Numbered from the stretch's first letter, positions 35,196 through 45,361 are shown. The stretch is DNA of 64,000 nucleotides from Streptomyces bikiniensis (GCA_000716465.1 JNWL01000006.1:191428-255427); one strand, 5' to 3'. A program made the numbers and translations. Notes: generated by a model from the letters alone, not told the origin.

Positions 35196-35927
35196 GTGTT
35201 CTACCAGCTGATGAAGTACGTGCTCCTCGGGCCGCTGCTCAAGCTGCTGTTCCGGCCGCGGATCGAGGGCCTCGGACACGTCCCGCCGGAGGGGGCCGCG
35301 ATCGTGGCGGGCAACCACCTCTCCTTCTCCGACCACTTCCTGATGCCGGCCGTCCTGGACCGGCGGATCACCTTCCTGGCGAAGCAGGAGTACTTCACGG
35401 GGCCGGGCCTCAAGGGGCGCCTGACGGCCGCCTTCTTCCGGGCCGCCGGGCAGATCCCGGTGGACCGCTCGGGCAAGGAGGCCGGGCAGGCGGCGATCCG
35501 CGAGGGCCTGTGCGTGCTCGACCGGGGCGAGTTGCTCGGCATCTATCCCGAGGGGACCCGTTCGCACGACGGGCGGCTCTACAAGGGCAAGGTGGGCGTG
35601 GCGGTGATGGCGCTGCGGGCCGGGGTGCCGGTGGTGCCCTGCGCGATGGTGGGGACCTTCGAGATCCAGCCGCCGGGGCGGGTCGTGCCGCGGATCCGCC
35701 GGGTCACCATCCGGTTCGGGGAGCCGCTGGACTTCTCGCGGTTCGCCGGGCAGGAGGGCGAGAAGGCGGTGGTCCGGGCGGTGACGGACGAGATCATGTA
35801 CGAGATCCTGCGCCTGTCGGGGCAGGAGTACGTGGACGAGTACGCGGCGGTGGTGAAGGCCGCGGAGGCGGAGGCCGGAGGCCCTTCGGAGGAGGGGCCG
35901 CGGAAGTTCCCCGGCGGGGAACGCTGA
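35196..35927 (+). CDS. 1-acylglycerol-3-phosphate acyltransferase (PlsC family)
   Basis: 243 residues from GTG 35196. The acyltransferase HX4D box is NHLSFSD, followed by ITFLAKQEYFTGPG, and the second box is YPEGTRSHDGRLYKGKVG. Such enzymes add a second fatty acid to lysophosphatidic acid at the membrane; some act on other acyl acceptors. N-terminal MKYVLLGPLLKLLFRP is the usual membrane-associating start. Confidence 0.92.
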   Translation: MFYQLMKYVLLGPLLKLLFRPRIEGLGHVPPEGAAIVAGNHLSFSDHFLMPAVLDRRITFLAKQEYFTGPGLKGRLTAAFFRAAGQIPVDRSGKEAGQAAIREGLCVLDRGELLGIYPEGTRSHDGRLYKGKVGVAVMALRAGVPVVPCAMVGTFEIQPPGRVVPRIRRVTIRFGEPLDFSRFAGQEGEKAVVRAVTDEIMYEILRLSGQEYVDEYAAVVKAAEAEAGGPSEEGPRKFPGGER

Positions 35928-36012
35928 GGGCGGGTCCGCGCACGGCGCAATCCCCCGGGCCCGTGCGCCGGGCGGCCGTAGCGTCCGGTGCACGACCAAG
36001 GGACACGCGTTC

Positions 36013-36456
36013 GTGCTGGGTGCGTCGGGACAGGTGGGACGGGCGGCCGTGCGGGCCCTCGCCGCGGACGGCTGGGAGGTGACGGCCGCCTCACGGGGCG
36101 GTGGGAGGGACGGGAGGCGGCCGGACGGGGTGCGGTCGGTGCGGCTCGACCGGAACGAGGAGGGGGCGCTCGCGGCCGGGATCATCGAGGGGGCGCCGGA
36201 GGGCTCCGGGGGCCTGGTGGGGCTCACGCCGTGGAGCTCGGAGCACCCGGTCGTCTACGACACGGCGGCGGCGGAGCGGGAGCTGGGCTACCGGCCGGTG
36301 GTGTCGTACGCCGGCTCGCTGCCGGAGACGGTGAAGTGGCTGGCCGGGCGGGTGCGGGAGCGGGAGTGGCGGGAGGCGTTCCCGGGCCTCGCGAAGTACG
36401 GGGTGGACTGGTTCGGCCACGCGGCGGAGGACGCGTGGCTCGCGGCGCGCGGGTGA
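36013..36456 (+). pseudogene. NAD-dependent epimerase, internally deleted remnant
   Basis: The frame has only two recognisable parts: a Rossmann start (VLGASGQVGRAAVRALAADG, preceded in frame by non-start codons) and the C-terminus of a ~320-residue NAD-dependent epimerase (VVYDTAAAERELGYRP, LPETVKWLAGRVRE, AAEDAWLAARG). The ~170 residues between, including the YxxxK active site, are missing, with the join near LDRNEEGALAAGIIEGAPEG. No stop codon interrupts it, so the deletion kept the frame. A short product is possible but could not be catalytic. Confidence 0.72.
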
Positions 36457-36495
36457 CGCGGGGGTGGAGGGAGCGTCCCTCCCTCCGCCCCCGCG
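36457..36495. terminator. Hairpin between convergent genes
   Basis: CGCGGGGGTGGAGGGA pairs with the sequence ending at 36495 around a GCG loop, with two small irregularities. It lies directly after the epimerase remnant and before the end of the aminopeptidase gene. Confidence 0.7.
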
Positions 36496-36504
36496 CCGGT
36501 GCCG

Positions 36505-38085
36505 TTACGGCTGCGGGGTGGCGTGCGGGGCGCAGGTCTGGTCCCTGGCGTCCAGCTTCCCGGTCAGCAGGTAGGCCTCGACCCTGGTGTTGAGGCACGG
36601 GTTGACCAGGTTGGTGATGCCGTGCGAGCCGGCGTCCCGCTCCGTGATCAGGCGCGAGCCCTTGAAGCGCTTGTGCAGCTCGACGGCGCCGTCGTACGGG
36701 GTGGCGGCGTCGCGCTCGGACTGGGCGATGAGCACCGGCGGCAGGCCCCGGTGGGTCTTCACCTCGACCGGCCGCTGCCGCGGGGCCGCCCAGGTGGCGC
36801 AGGGCAGGTTCATCCAGGCGTTGGACCAGGTCATGAACGGGTACTTCCGGTGGAGGCGGGTGTTGTCCCGGTCCCACTTCTTCCAGCTGGTCGGCCAGGG
36901 GGCGTCGGCGCACTCGACGGCGGTGTAGACGGCGTTGCCGTTCTCCGAGGCGATGTTGCCGGCCGTGTCGGTGGGGTCGGCGGCGGCCGCGTCGATCAGC
37001 GGCTGCGGGTCGCCTGCGGCGTACGCGCTCCAGGCCTCCGCGACCGGGGCCCACATGGAGTCGTAGTAGGGCGCGTTCTGGAAGAAGCCGATGAGCTCGG
37101 CCGGTCCGACCTTGCCGCCGAGCGGGTTCTTCTTGGCGGCGGCGCGCAGCACGTCCCACTGCCCGCGCACCTCGGCGTAGCTGTCGCCGAGGTGGTAGGT
37201 GGCGTCGTGCCGCGCGACCCAGGTCATCCAGTCCTTGAGGCGTCCCTCGAAGGCGACGTCCTGGTCGAGGTTGGCCTCGTACCAGATCTTGTCCCGGGAC
37301 GGGTTGACGACGCTGTCGAGGACCATGCGGCCGACGTGGGTCGGGAAGAGGGTGCCGTAGACCGCGCCGAGGTAGGTGCCGTAGGAGACGCCGACGAAGT
37401 TGAGCTTCTTCTCGCCGAGGGCGGCGCGGATGACGTCGAGGTCGCGGGCGCTGTTGGGCGTGGTCATGAAGGGCAGCATCGCGCCGCTCTTCTCGGCGCA
37501 GCCGTCGGCGTACTCGGCGGCGAGCTTGCGCTGGGCGCGCTTGTCGGCCTCGCTGTCGGGGACCGGGTCGGCCTTGGGGCCCTTGACGAACTCGGTCGGG
37601 TCGACGCAGGAGATGGGGGCCGAGTGGCCGACGCCGCGCGGGTCGAAGCCGACGAAGTCGTAGGCCTTGGCGGCGCCCGCCCAGATGGCGTTCTTGGTGG
37701 TGACGCGGCGCGGGAAGCGCAGGCCGGAGGCGCCGGGGCCGCCGGGGTTGTAGAGCAGTGCGCCCTGGCGCTCGGCGGGGGTGCCGGTGGACTTGATCCG
37801 GTCCACGGCGAGCCTGATCTTCTTGCCGTGGGGCTTGGCGTAGTCGACGGGAACGGTGACCCAGCCGCACTGGATGGGCTTCTCCAGGCCCCAGTCGGCC
37901 GGACAGTCCTGCCAGTCGATGCCCGTGGCGGCGGCCCGGGCGGCGGCGACGGCGACGCCGACGGACTCGGCGTCCTTGTGGTGCCGGTCGCTCTCGGCGT
38001 TCGCCGCCGGGGCCGCGAGCGCGCCCGCGACGAGCGTGCCCGCTATCAGGGTTCCGGCCGAACCGAGCAGTGCCGTACGTCTCAT
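36505..38085 (-). CDS. Secreted tripeptidyl aminopeptidase-type alpha/beta hydrolase
   Basis: 526 residues from ATG 38085, preceded by GGGGGAGGACCC. Signal peptide (LLGSAGTLIAGTLVAGALAAP). The alpha/beta-hydrolase core has GALLYNPGGPGASG, FDPRGVGHSAPISC, the nucleophile elbow FVGVSYGTYLG (Ser), and the TAP C-terminal domain with LIAQSERDAATPYDGA (Asp) and DAGSHGI (His). This is the S33/SlpD-E type of Streptomyces exopeptidase, removing N-terminal tripeptides or similar from extracellular proteins. It is separated from ureD by 195 bases. Confidence 0.93.
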   Translation of the reverse strand: MRRTALLGSAGTLIAGTLVAGALAAPAANAESDRHHKDAESVGVAVAAARAAATGIDWQDCPADWGLEKPIQCGWVTVPVDYAKPHGKKIRLAVDRIKSTGTPAERQGALLYNPGGPGASGLRFPRRVTTKNAIWAGAAKAYDFVGFDPRGVGHSAPISCVDPTEFVKGPKADPVPDSEADKRAQRKLAAEYADGCAEKSGAMLPFMTTPNSARDLDVIRAALGEKKLNFVGVSYGTYLGAVYGTLFPTHVGRMVLDSVVNPSRDKIWYEANLDQDVAFEGRLKDWMTWVARHDATYHLGDSYAEVRGQWDVLRAAAKKNPLGGKVGPAELIGFFQNAPYYDSMWAPVAEAWSAYAAGDPQPLIDAAAADPTDTAGNIASENGNAVYTAVECADAPWPTSWKKWDRDNTRLHRKYPFMTWSNAWMNLPCATWAAPRQRPVEVKTHRGLPPVLIAQSERDAATPYDGAVELHKRFKGSRLITERDAGSHGITNLVNPCLNTRVEAYLLTGKLDARDQTCAPHATPQP

Positions 38086-38280
38086 GGGTCCTCCCCCGGG
38101 GGTGGCGCCGTTTTCCGTGGTGGCGCCGGGTGTCGGTGGTCCAGGGGATCCTTGCGCCAGGGTGACCTGGGAGGAAAGGGTGAACACCTGTTTCTTTGCC
38201 GAACCGATAACCGGAGAGCGGCGTACCGGAGAGCGGTGTACCGCCGGGAGGCGGTCCGCCCGGGCACGGTCGTCGGCGGC

Positions 38281-39020
38281 TCAGAAGGGTGCGAGGGCGG
38301 CCAGGGCGGTGTCGAGGAGGCGGCGCAGGGCCAGGGCGTCCGGGGCCACGGCGGTGACGAGGGCGGCGGGGCCCGCGAGCGGGGCGATCACCGCGTGCTC
38401 CCCGAGCAGCCGGGTCTCCACCGGCTTCTCCGCGAACGCCGGTTCCACCACCAGGAGTTGTCCGGTGGCCCGGTGGCCGCCGAGGACCGCGCCGCCGTCC
38501 CAGCCGCCGGGGGCGCCGGGGCCGGAGGACAACTCCTGGTCGAGCAGGGGGCGCCCGGCGCGGCGGACGGTGAGACGGGTGGTGAGGGTGCCGGGCGGTT
38601 CGCCGTGCCGGCCGAGGACCTGCTCCTCGCGCAGCACGAGCCGCGCGGTGGGGGCGAGTTCGACGGTGGTGCGCGCCCGCAGGTGCGAGCCGTCGACGGA
38701 GACCACCTGCTCGGGCAGCCAGCGGAGCACGCCGTCGTCGGCGACGTCGATCCGGACGTCGTACGCGGCGGGGTCGGCGCTCCGGCCCGGCAGGGCGAGG
38801 GTGGCGGCGGCCGAGTCGACCAGGAGCCGGGCCCCGGCCCGTACCGACGTCTCGATCGCGAGCCGGTCGCCGCCGAGCGGGGCGCTCATCGCCCCGACGA
38901 CGGTGACCCGGGTGTACGGCTCCGGGGCCCGGGTGCGGCGCAGGGCGAGGGGCCCGTCGCTGACCAGGAGCGGCAGCCCGCCGTCGGCGTCGGCGGCGAT
39001 CCGGGCGGTGGCGCGCAGGC

Positions 39021-39033
<13 letters not shown>
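38281..39033 (-). CDS. ureD: Urease accessory protein UreD
   Basis: 250 residues. UreD blocks include [35 protein letters not shown] and [17 protein letters not shown]. With UreF and UreG it forms the complex that loads nickel and CO2 into apo-urease. Its start overlaps the end of ureG by 13 bases. It is the last gene of the operon. Confidence 0.93.
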
Positions 39034-39698
<665 letters not shown>

Positions 39699-39804
39699 GG
39701 GGCGGCTCCGGGGTGGGTCGTGTCGTGGGAGAGGGGCGGGACGTCGGGGGCGGGGGGTTTGGGAGGCAGGGGCTTTGGGGCCGGGGCTTCGGGGGCCGGG
39801 GGTT

Positions 39805-40494
39805 TCAGGACGCGAAGAGGCGGACCGGCCAGGTCGCGTGCTGTTCGGCGGTGAGGTCGAGCAGGGGCGCGGAGGCGGCCGGCAGGGCGTCCACTCCTTC
39901 CCCGGCGGCGGCCGCCGCCCGCTCGGCCACCCGGTCCATGTCGGGGGCGAGGCGGGCGAGGACGGCGGTGGCCCGGTAGGGGTCGAGGCCGAGGAGGCGC
40001 ACCACCGCGGTCGCGGGACCGCCGACCGTCTCGTACGCCGCGCAGTGCGCCGCGTCCTCGGGGCCGAGTCCGGCGGCCCGGGCGGCGGCGCCCAGGACGA
40101 CGGGCTGGTGGGCGCCGCGCGGGAAGGCCGCCGCGAGCGCGTCGAGCCCGGGATCGGGCCAGGCGGCGCGGGCGGCCCGCATCAGCTGGCGGCCGAGCCT
40201 GCGGGCGGCGGCGCGCAGGGCGGGCGAGGGGGTGCGGGCGTCGGCCGCCGCGTCGAGCGCGTGCGGGTCGAGCCCGTGCGCGGCTCCGGCGGCGAGTCCG
40301 GCGGAGGTGAGGCCCGTGGTGTGCAGGCGTCCCCGGCAGAAGGCCTCCAGGTCGTCGGCGTCCTTGATCCGGCCCGCCTTGACGGCGGCCTCGGCGCCGC
40401 CGGAGTGGGCGTGCCCGCCGGCGGGGAACCGCCCGTCGGCGAGCACGAGCAGGGCCGAGCGCGTCCCCGTCCGCATCTCCGTTCGCGTCCCCAT
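39805..40494 (-). CDS. ureF: Urease accessory protein UreF
   Basis: 229 residues from ATG 40494, which shares bases with the ureC stop (TGATG). [19 protein letters not shown] at the start is the UreF hallmark; the rest is all-helical and Ala-rich. UreF couples UreD and UreG in the maturation complex. ATG at 40476 (Met7) is an alternative start. The 106 bases to ureG are a G-rich, low-complexity spacer. Confidence 0.92.
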   Translation of the reverse strand: MGTRTEMRTGTRSALLVLADGRFPAGGHAHSGGAEAAVKAGRIKDADDLEAFCRGRLHTTGLTSAGLAAGAAHGLDPHALDAAADARTPSPALRAAARRLGRQLMRAARAAWPDPGLDALAAAFPRGAHQPVVLGAAARAAGLGPEDAAHCAAYETVGGPATAVVRLLGLDPYRATAVLARLAPDMDRVAERAAAAAGEGVDALPAASAPLLDLTAEQHATWPVRLFAS

Positions 40495-42215
40495 CAGAAG
40501 AGGAAGTAACGCTGGGCCATGGGCAGTTCGGCGGCGGGGGCGGGCTCGACCGCCTCGCCGTCGACGGTCACCGTGAAGGTGTCCGCGTCGACCTCGACCC
40601 GGGGCAGCGCGTCGTTCTCGCGCATGTCGGCCTTGGTGACCCGCCGGGTGCTCCGGATGGGGGTGAACTCCTTGTGCACGCCCAGGCGTTGCGGCAGGTC
40701 GTCCTCGATCGCCGCCTCGGCGACGAAGTTGAGGGAACCGGCCGCCGCGGCCTTGCCGAGCGCGCCGAACATCGGCCGGGGCAGGATCGGCTGGGGCGTG
40801 GGGATGGAGGCGTTGGCGTCGCCCATCTGCGCGTACGCGATCTGGCCGCCCTTCATGACGAGGAGCGGCTTCACGCCGAAGAAGGCGGGCTCCCAGAGCA
40901 CCAGGTCCGCGAGCTTCCCGGGCTCGACGGAGCCGATGAGGTGGTCCATGCCCTGGGCGGCGGCCGGGTTGATCGTGTACTTGGCGACGTAGCGGCGCGC
41001 CCGGTGGTTGTCGGCGCGGCCGTCGCCGGGCAGGGCGCCGCGCCGCTTCTTCATGACGTGGGCGGTCTGCCAGGTCCGCATGACCACCTCGCCGATCCGG
41101 CCCATGGCCTGGGAGTCGGAGGAGATGATCGAGATGGCGCCGAGGTCGTGCAGGACGTCCTCGGCGGCGATGGTGGAGGGCCGGATGCGGGACTCCGCGA
41201 AGGCGAGGTCCTCGGGGACGGCCGGGTTGAGGTGGTGGCAGACCATCAGCATGTCGAGGTGTTCCTCGATGGTGTTGACGGTGTGCGGCCGGGTCGGGTT
41301 GGTGGAGCTGGGCAGGACGTACGGCTCGGAGACGACCGTGATGATGTCGGGGGCGTGCCCGCCGCCCGCGCCCTCGGTGTGGTACGCGTGGATGGTGCGC
41401 CCGGCGACGGCGGCGAGGGTGTCGCCGACGAAGCCCGCCTCGTTGAGGGTGTCGGTGTGGATGGCGAGCTGGGCGCCGGTCTCCTCGCACACGGTCAGAC
41501 AGGCGTCGATGACGGCCGGGGTGGCGCCCCAGTCCTCGTGGATCTTGAATCCGAGGGCTCCGCCGCGCAGTTGGGAGTGCATGGCCTCGCGGGACATCGT
41601 GTTGCCCTTGCCGAGGAGGCCGATGTTGACCGGGAAGGTGTCGAGGGCCTCGAACATCCGGGCCAGGTGCCAGGGGCCGGGGGTGATGGTGGTGGCCTTG
41701 GTGCCCTCGGCGGGTCCGGTGCCGCCGCCGACGAGGGTGGTGACGCCGGTGGCGAGGGCCTGCTCCACGACGGTCGGCGAGATGAAGTGGACGTGCGCGT
41801 CGACGGCTCCGGCGGTGACGATCCGGCCGTTGCCGACGACGATCTCGGTCTCGGGGCCGATCACGAGACCGGGGTGGACGCCGTCCATGGTGTCGGGGTT
41901 GCCGGCCTTGCCGAGGGCGGTGATCCGTCCGTCGCGGATGCCGATGTCGGCCTTGACGATCCCCCAGTGGTCGATGACCACGGCGCCGGTGATCACGGTG
42001 TCGGGGGCGCCCTCGGCGCGGGTGGTGCGGGCCTGCCCCATGGACTCGCGGACGACCTTGCCGCCGCCGAAGACGGCCTCCTCGCCGGCGCGGCCGGGGC
42101 CGCCGCAGCGGTCCTCCTCGATCTCCACGAGGAGGTCGGTGTCGGCGAGGCGGATCCGGTCGCCGGTGGTGGGGCCGAACAGGTCGGCGTATACGGCGCG
42201 GTGCAGCTCAGGCAC
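40494..42215 (-). CDS. ureC: Urease alpha subunit
   Basis: 573 residues, full length. The carbamylated lysine is in [12 protein letters not shown]; metal ligands are [27 protein letters not shown] and the late Asp in [11 protein letters not shown]; the flap has MVCHHLNP with the active-site Cys-His. It hydrolyses urea to ammonia and carbamate at a dinickel centre in the cytoplasm. It overlaps ureB by 8 bases and ureF by one. Confidence 0.97.
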   Translation of the reverse strand: MPELHRAVYADLFGPTTGDRIRLADTDLLVEIEEDRCGGPGRAGEEAVFGGGKVVRESMGQARTTRAEGAPDTVITGAVVIDHWGIVKADIGIRDGRITALGKAGNPDTMDGVHPGLVIGPETEIVVGNGRIVTAGAVDAHVHFISPTVVEQALATGVTTLVGGGTGPAEGTKATTITPGPWHLARMFEALDTFPVNIGLLGKGNTMSREAMHSQLRGGALGFKIHEDWGATPAVIDACLTVCEETGAQLAIHTDTLNEAGFVGDTLAAVAGRTIHAYHTEGAGGGHAPDIITVVSEPYVLPSSTNPTRPHTVNTIEEHLDMLMVCHHLNPAVPEDLAFAESRIRPSTIAAEDVLHDLGAISIISSDSQAMGRIGEVVMRTWQTAHVMKKRRGALPGDGRADNHRARRYVAKYTINPAAAQGMDHLIGSVEPGKLADLVLWEPAFFGVKPLLVMKGGQIAYAQMGDANASIPTPQPILPRPMFGALGKAAAAGSLNFVAEAAIEDDLPQRLGVHKEFTPIRSTRRVTKADMRENDALPRVEVDADTFTVTVDGEAVEPAPAAELPMAQRYFLF

Positions 42216-42576
42216 GGGAGTCTCCGTTCGCCCCGGCGGGGGTCGCGTCGGCGCCCGGGACGGTCTCCGCGTCGAGCGGGCCGGCGGTCTCGCCGCGCAG
42301 TCCGGGCACGATCCGGCGGCCGGCGACCGGGACGAGCTCGACCTCGACGGGGATGCCGGGCTCGAAGCGGACGGCGGTCCCGGCGGCGATGTGCAGCCGG
42401 CGCCCGCGCGCGGCGGCGCGGTCGAACTCCAGACCGGGGTTGACCTCTGCGAAGTGGTAGTGGGAGCCGACCTGGACGGGCCGGTCGGCGGCGTTGAGCA
42501 CGGTGAGGCGGGTGACGGGGCGCCCCTCGTTGAGGGCGACGGGGCCGTCCGCGTACAGGATCTCTCCGGGGATCAT
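42208..42576 (-). CDS. ureB: Urease beta subunit
   Basis: 122 residues. [18 protein letters not shown] and [18 protein letters not shown] are diagnostic for UreB. The C-terminal ~20 residues ([13 protein letters not shown]) go beyond the usual core. Structural subunit of the urease trimer. Confidence 0.96.
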   Translation of the reverse strand: MIPGEILYADGPVALNEGRPVTRLTVLNAADRPVQVGSHYHFAEVNPGLEFDRAAARGRRLHIAAGTAVRFEPGIPVEVELVPVAGRRIVPGLRGETAGPLDAETVPGADATPAGANGDSRA

Positions 42577-42589
42577 CGGCGGCGCCCGT

Positions 42590-42892
<303 letters not shown>

Positions 42893-43084
42893 TCTTCCAC
42901 CTCACAGTCGTCGACCGGGACGGCACCCGGACAGCTGCGGACCCTACCGACCGTCAACACTCTGTTGAACTGCCTGGATGCGGCCCGCGGCGAGACATTG
43001 CACGTTAGGGCGGAAGTTTTTCCGGCTCGTTAACTCCGGCTTTGCGTTCCCATGATCATCCGACCGGTGACGCCCCGGCGGGGC

Positions 43085-43363
43085 CTACGGGGCGCCGGGC
43101 TCGCGATGGCGGGCGGCGAGGCCGAAGTGTCCCTGTTCGCCGGGAGCGGAGTCGACGGAGTGGAAGCCGGAGACCGAGCGGACCACCCGCTCCTCCTCCG
43201 GCTGCGCCGCCGCTTCGAGTACGTCCAGGTCGGCGGCGGACACCAGGGCGACGAGGGGCTTCCCGTGGCGGGTGACGACGACGCGTTCACCGCCGTACAC
43301 GACGCGGTTGATGAGGTCCGCGAGCTCGGCTCGCGCTTGCGTCACCGGGATCTCGTAGGTCAT
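43085..43363 (-). CDS. Phd/YefM-type antitoxin without adjacent toxin
   Basis: 92 residues from ATG 43363. [39 protein letters not shown] is the Phd/YefM DNA-binding N-terminal fold. The C-terminal ~35 residues ([20 protein letters not shown]), where a toxin would bind, do not resemble a known type. No Doc, YoeB or PIN-type toxin gene is found downstream: the urease operon follows, on the same strand. It is divergent from a ClpP-like gene across a 58-bp gap containing TGTAC boxes. Confidence 0.87.
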   Translation of the reverse strand: MTYEIPVTQARAELADLINRVVYGGERVVVTRHGKPLVALVSAADLDVLEAAAQPEEERVVRSVSGFHSVDSAPGEQGHFGLAARHREPGAP

Positions 43364-43381
43364 GCTCCTCATCTTACGGTC

Positions 43382-43396
43382 TGTACGTCCTGTACA
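43382..43396. promoter_or_regulatory. TGTAC-N4-TGTACA boxes, candidate Phd operator
   Basis: Two copies of the self-complementary TGTACA-type box (the first missing its last A) lie in the 58-bp gap between the antitoxin and the ClpP-like gene. Phd/YefM proteins bind such TGTACA palindromes, so the antitoxin could repress both divergent genes. Confidence 0.55.
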
Positions 43397-43421
43397 TTTT
43401 TCACAGATGGAGGTACCCGTC

Positions 43422-44045
43422 ATGGACGCTCGACACGTCCTGCCCGAGTTCACGGAGCGGACCGCTTTCGGGATCCGGACCCTCGATCCGTACGCGAAGC
43501 TGCTGGAGTCCCGGATCGTCCTCCTCGGCACCCGGGTGGACGAGACCTCGTCCAACGACGTGATCACCCAGCTCCTGTACCTGGAGTACGCGGCACCCGA
43601 GCGGGACATCGCGCTCTACATCAACTCCCCCGGCGGCTCCGTCGCCTCCATGACCGCGATCCACGACACGATCCGGACGCTCGCCTGCGACGTGGCCACC
43701 ACCTGCCTGGGGCAGGCCGCCTCCACCGCCGCCGTCCTGCTCGCCGCCGGCACCCCGGGCAAGCGCACGATGCTCCCCGGCGCCCGGGTCACGCTCCGGC
43801 AGCCCGCCGTGGAGGAGCCCCTGCGCGGGCAGCCGGGCGATCTCGACATCCAGGCCCGCGAACTGCTCCGCCAGCGCGCCCTGATGGCCGGGCTCCTCGC
43901 CGAGCACACCGGACGGAGCAGCGAGCGGGTCGACGCCGACCTCGACCGCCTCACGGTCCTGGACGCCCCGGCCGCGGTCGAGTACGGCCTCGTGGACCAC
44001 GTGATCACGAGCCGGCGCGCCGCGGCCGGCGGCGCGGCGCGGTGA
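43422..44045 (+). CDS. ClpP-like protein with a degenerate catalytic triad
   Basis: 207 residues from ATG 43422, preceded by GGAGG. The fold is clearly Clp[34 protein letters not shown], and [14 protein letters not shown]. The nucleophile Ser101 is present, but the catalytic His (IHQP in active ClpP) is Arg126 (TLRQP) and the Asp that ends the triad (RDNF/RDRF) aligns with Leu177. It is therefore expected to lack peptidase activity, like the ClpR subunits of plastids and cyanobacteria, and may enter mixed rings with active ClpP. It reads divergently from the Phd-type gene and is followed after 7 bases by a small gene. Confidence 0.9.
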   Translation: MDARHVLPEFTERTAFGIRTLDPYAKLLESRIVLLGTRVDETSSNDVITQLLYLEYAAPERDIALYINSPGGSVASMTAIHDTIRTLACDVATTCLGQAASTAAVLLAAGTPGKRTMLPGARVTLRQPAVEEPLRGQPGDLDIQARELLRQRALMAGLLAEHTGRSSERVDADLDRLTVLDAPAAVEYGLVDHVITSRRAAAGGAAR

Positions 44046-44052
44046 GCGGACC

Positions 44053-44349
44053 GTGGTTCCCGAACTGCCGCCGCTGCCCGCCCTGACGCGGGCCGAAGGC
44101 GGACTGGTCGACGCGTACCTCGCGGCCGTCGACCTCCTGGGGAGGATCAATCCGTCCAGGAGCACGCACACTTATGGCGCCCTGAGGGCGGCTCAGGCCC
44201 TGGTGGGACGCGCGGAGGAGCTGCGCGGGGCCCTGGCGCTCATGCACGCGCGGGGCGAGAGCGAGATCCACGCGGACACCCTGGCGCGCGCCCTGCGGGT
44301 GCTGGACGGGGAGCGGCGGGCGCACCGGGTCACGCTCCCCCGGGCATGA
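44053..44349 (+). CDS. Small protein co-transcribed with the ClpP-like gene
   Basis: 98 residues from GTG 44053, 7 bases after the ClpP-like stop. Nearly all helical by composition (LVDAYLAAVDLLGRINPS, ALRAAQALVGRAEELRGALAL, ADTLARALRVLDGERRAHR). Codon use is normal for the genome. No family recognised. Its position suggests it works with the ClpP-like protein, for example as an adaptor. A perfect hairpin follows 11 bases after its stop. Confidence 0.7.
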   Translation: MVPELPPLPALTRAEGGLVDAYLAAVDLLGRINPSRSTHTYGALRAAQALVGRAEELRGALALMHARGESEIHADTLARALRVLDGERRAHRVTLPRA

Positions 44350-44360
44350 CGGAGTTGACA

Positions 44361-44409
44361 TTCCGGCATGTCGTGTCGAGGGCCGGACGGCCGACACGAC
44401 ATGCCGGAA
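44361..44409. terminator. Perfect 18-bp inverted repeat, probable terminator
   Basis: TTCCGGCATGTCGTGTCG (44361-44378) is the exact complement of 44392-44409 across a 13-base loop, just after the clpP-like/small gene pair. No T-run follows. The unusual length and perfection would also suit a protein-binding site. Confidence 0.75.
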
Positions 44410-44709
44410 GCACTCGTCCGTTCGGTGGAGTCGACGAGTCGACATATGGCTCGGGCGAGTTGCGCACGGGGTGTACACATCTGGCGGAATCGGGCGTTCC
44501 TTTGCTGGTGCGAGGCTCGTCGCCCAAACCTCCGACGATCACGAAACCATCCTGTCCACCCGAATGGATCAGTCGTGAGGACTCTCACATATCGCTGTTT
44601 CCACTCGGATTTCGACCAAGCTGTGGGGCAAGATCCCTGCCGACGACAAGCCCCCGCCATCCGAGGCGGGGCGGTCCGGGCGGACGCCGAGTCCTGCCGC
44701 CGTCCCGGA
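44410..44709. other. Gene-free leader upstream of the riboswitch
   Basis: About 300 bases with lower GC content and no convincing gene. A CCCCGCC/GGCGGGG hairpin lies near 44648-44669. The promoter of the riboswitch transcript must be in this stretch; I could not assign it. Confidence 0.5.
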
Positions 44710-44866
44710 CGCCTGGTCGACAGGATTGGATCGGCAGGAGTGGAGGACCCGAGCAGTACGGGCCGTACGCGCTGCTTCCGCAGCGGGGCCGGCCCTTGGG
44801 GTGAAGCCGCAGCCGCGGCCGGGCATCTTCGCCTGCCCGAACCCGACAGGTCATCCTTCACAGGCG
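44710..44866 (+). ncRNA. c-di-AMP riboswitch (ydaO/yuaA class)
   Basis: The 3' half contains CCCGAACCCGACAGGTCATC followed by CTTCACAGGCGG, and GGGGTGAAGCC upstream, the conserved core of ydaO RNAs; the 5' half has CGGCAGGAGTGGAGGACCC. Closing stem P1 is formed by CGCCTG (44710-44715) and CAGGCG (44861-44866). It ends 18 bases before the NlpC/P60 start, so it can control translation or transcription of that gene. By what is known of the class, high c-di-AMP turns the gene off. In Streptomyces such RNAs control cell-wall hydrolases including rpfA and NlpC/P60 proteins. Confidence 0.88.
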
Positions 44867-44884
44867 GCTGACGAAGGGTTGCGC

Positions 44885-45361
44885 ATGAGTGCGCAGATGC
44901 ACGTCCCGTCCCTGCTGTCCCGGGCCGGAGCCGTCTCGGCTCTCACCCTCGCCGCCGTCGGCGGCACGCTGCTCGCGCCGGGCGCGGCACCGGAGGCCCA
45001 GGCGGCCACCGCACACGCGAACAAGGCGCTGAGCGTCGCCGCCTCCAAGAAGGGGGCGCCCTACCGCTACGGGGCCACCGGCCCCTCCCGGTTCGACTGC
45101 TCGGGCCTGACGCTCTACGCGTACAAGCAGGCGGGCAAGTCGCTGCCCCGCACCGCGCAGCAGCAGTACAACAAGACCAGCCGCGTCTCCGCCTCCGGCC
45201 GCCAGAAGGGGGACCTGGTCTTCTTCCACTCCGGCGGGAAGGTCTACCACGTGGGCATCTACGCCGGGAGCGGCAAGCTCTGGCACTCGCCCAAGACGGG
45301 CTCCTGGGTGAAGCTCGACAAGATCTGGACGTCGAAGGTCTCCTACGGACGCGTCCGGTGA
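44885..45361 (+). CDS. Secreted NlpC/P60 peptidoglycan endopeptidase
   Basis: 158 residues from ATG 44885. Signal peptide (VSALTLAAVGGTLLAPGAAP ending in AQA), then the NlpC/P60 domain with catalytic Cys in SRFDCSGLT, catalytic His in VYHVGIYAG and a third polar residue in LWHSPKTG. There is no LysM or SH3 domain, so it is a minimal single-domain enzyme. It cuts stem-peptide bonds of peptidoglycan, and the upstream riboswitch ties its expression to c-di-AMP. Confidence 0.94.
   Translation: MSAQMHVPSLLSRAGAVSALTLAAVGGTLLAPGAAPEAQAATAHANKALSVAASKKGAPYRYGATGPSRFDCSGLTLYAYKQAGKSLPRTAQQQYNKTSRVSASGRQKGDLVFFHSGGKVYHVGIYAGSGKLWHSPKTGSWVKLDKIWTSKVSYGRVR

Noticed and set aside
42893..43084. Search for a toxin gene beside the Phd-type antitoxin
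   Set aside because: The stretch between the antitoxin end and ureA contains no open frame resembling Doc, YoeB, RelE or a PIN domain, so the antitoxin is treated as orphan.
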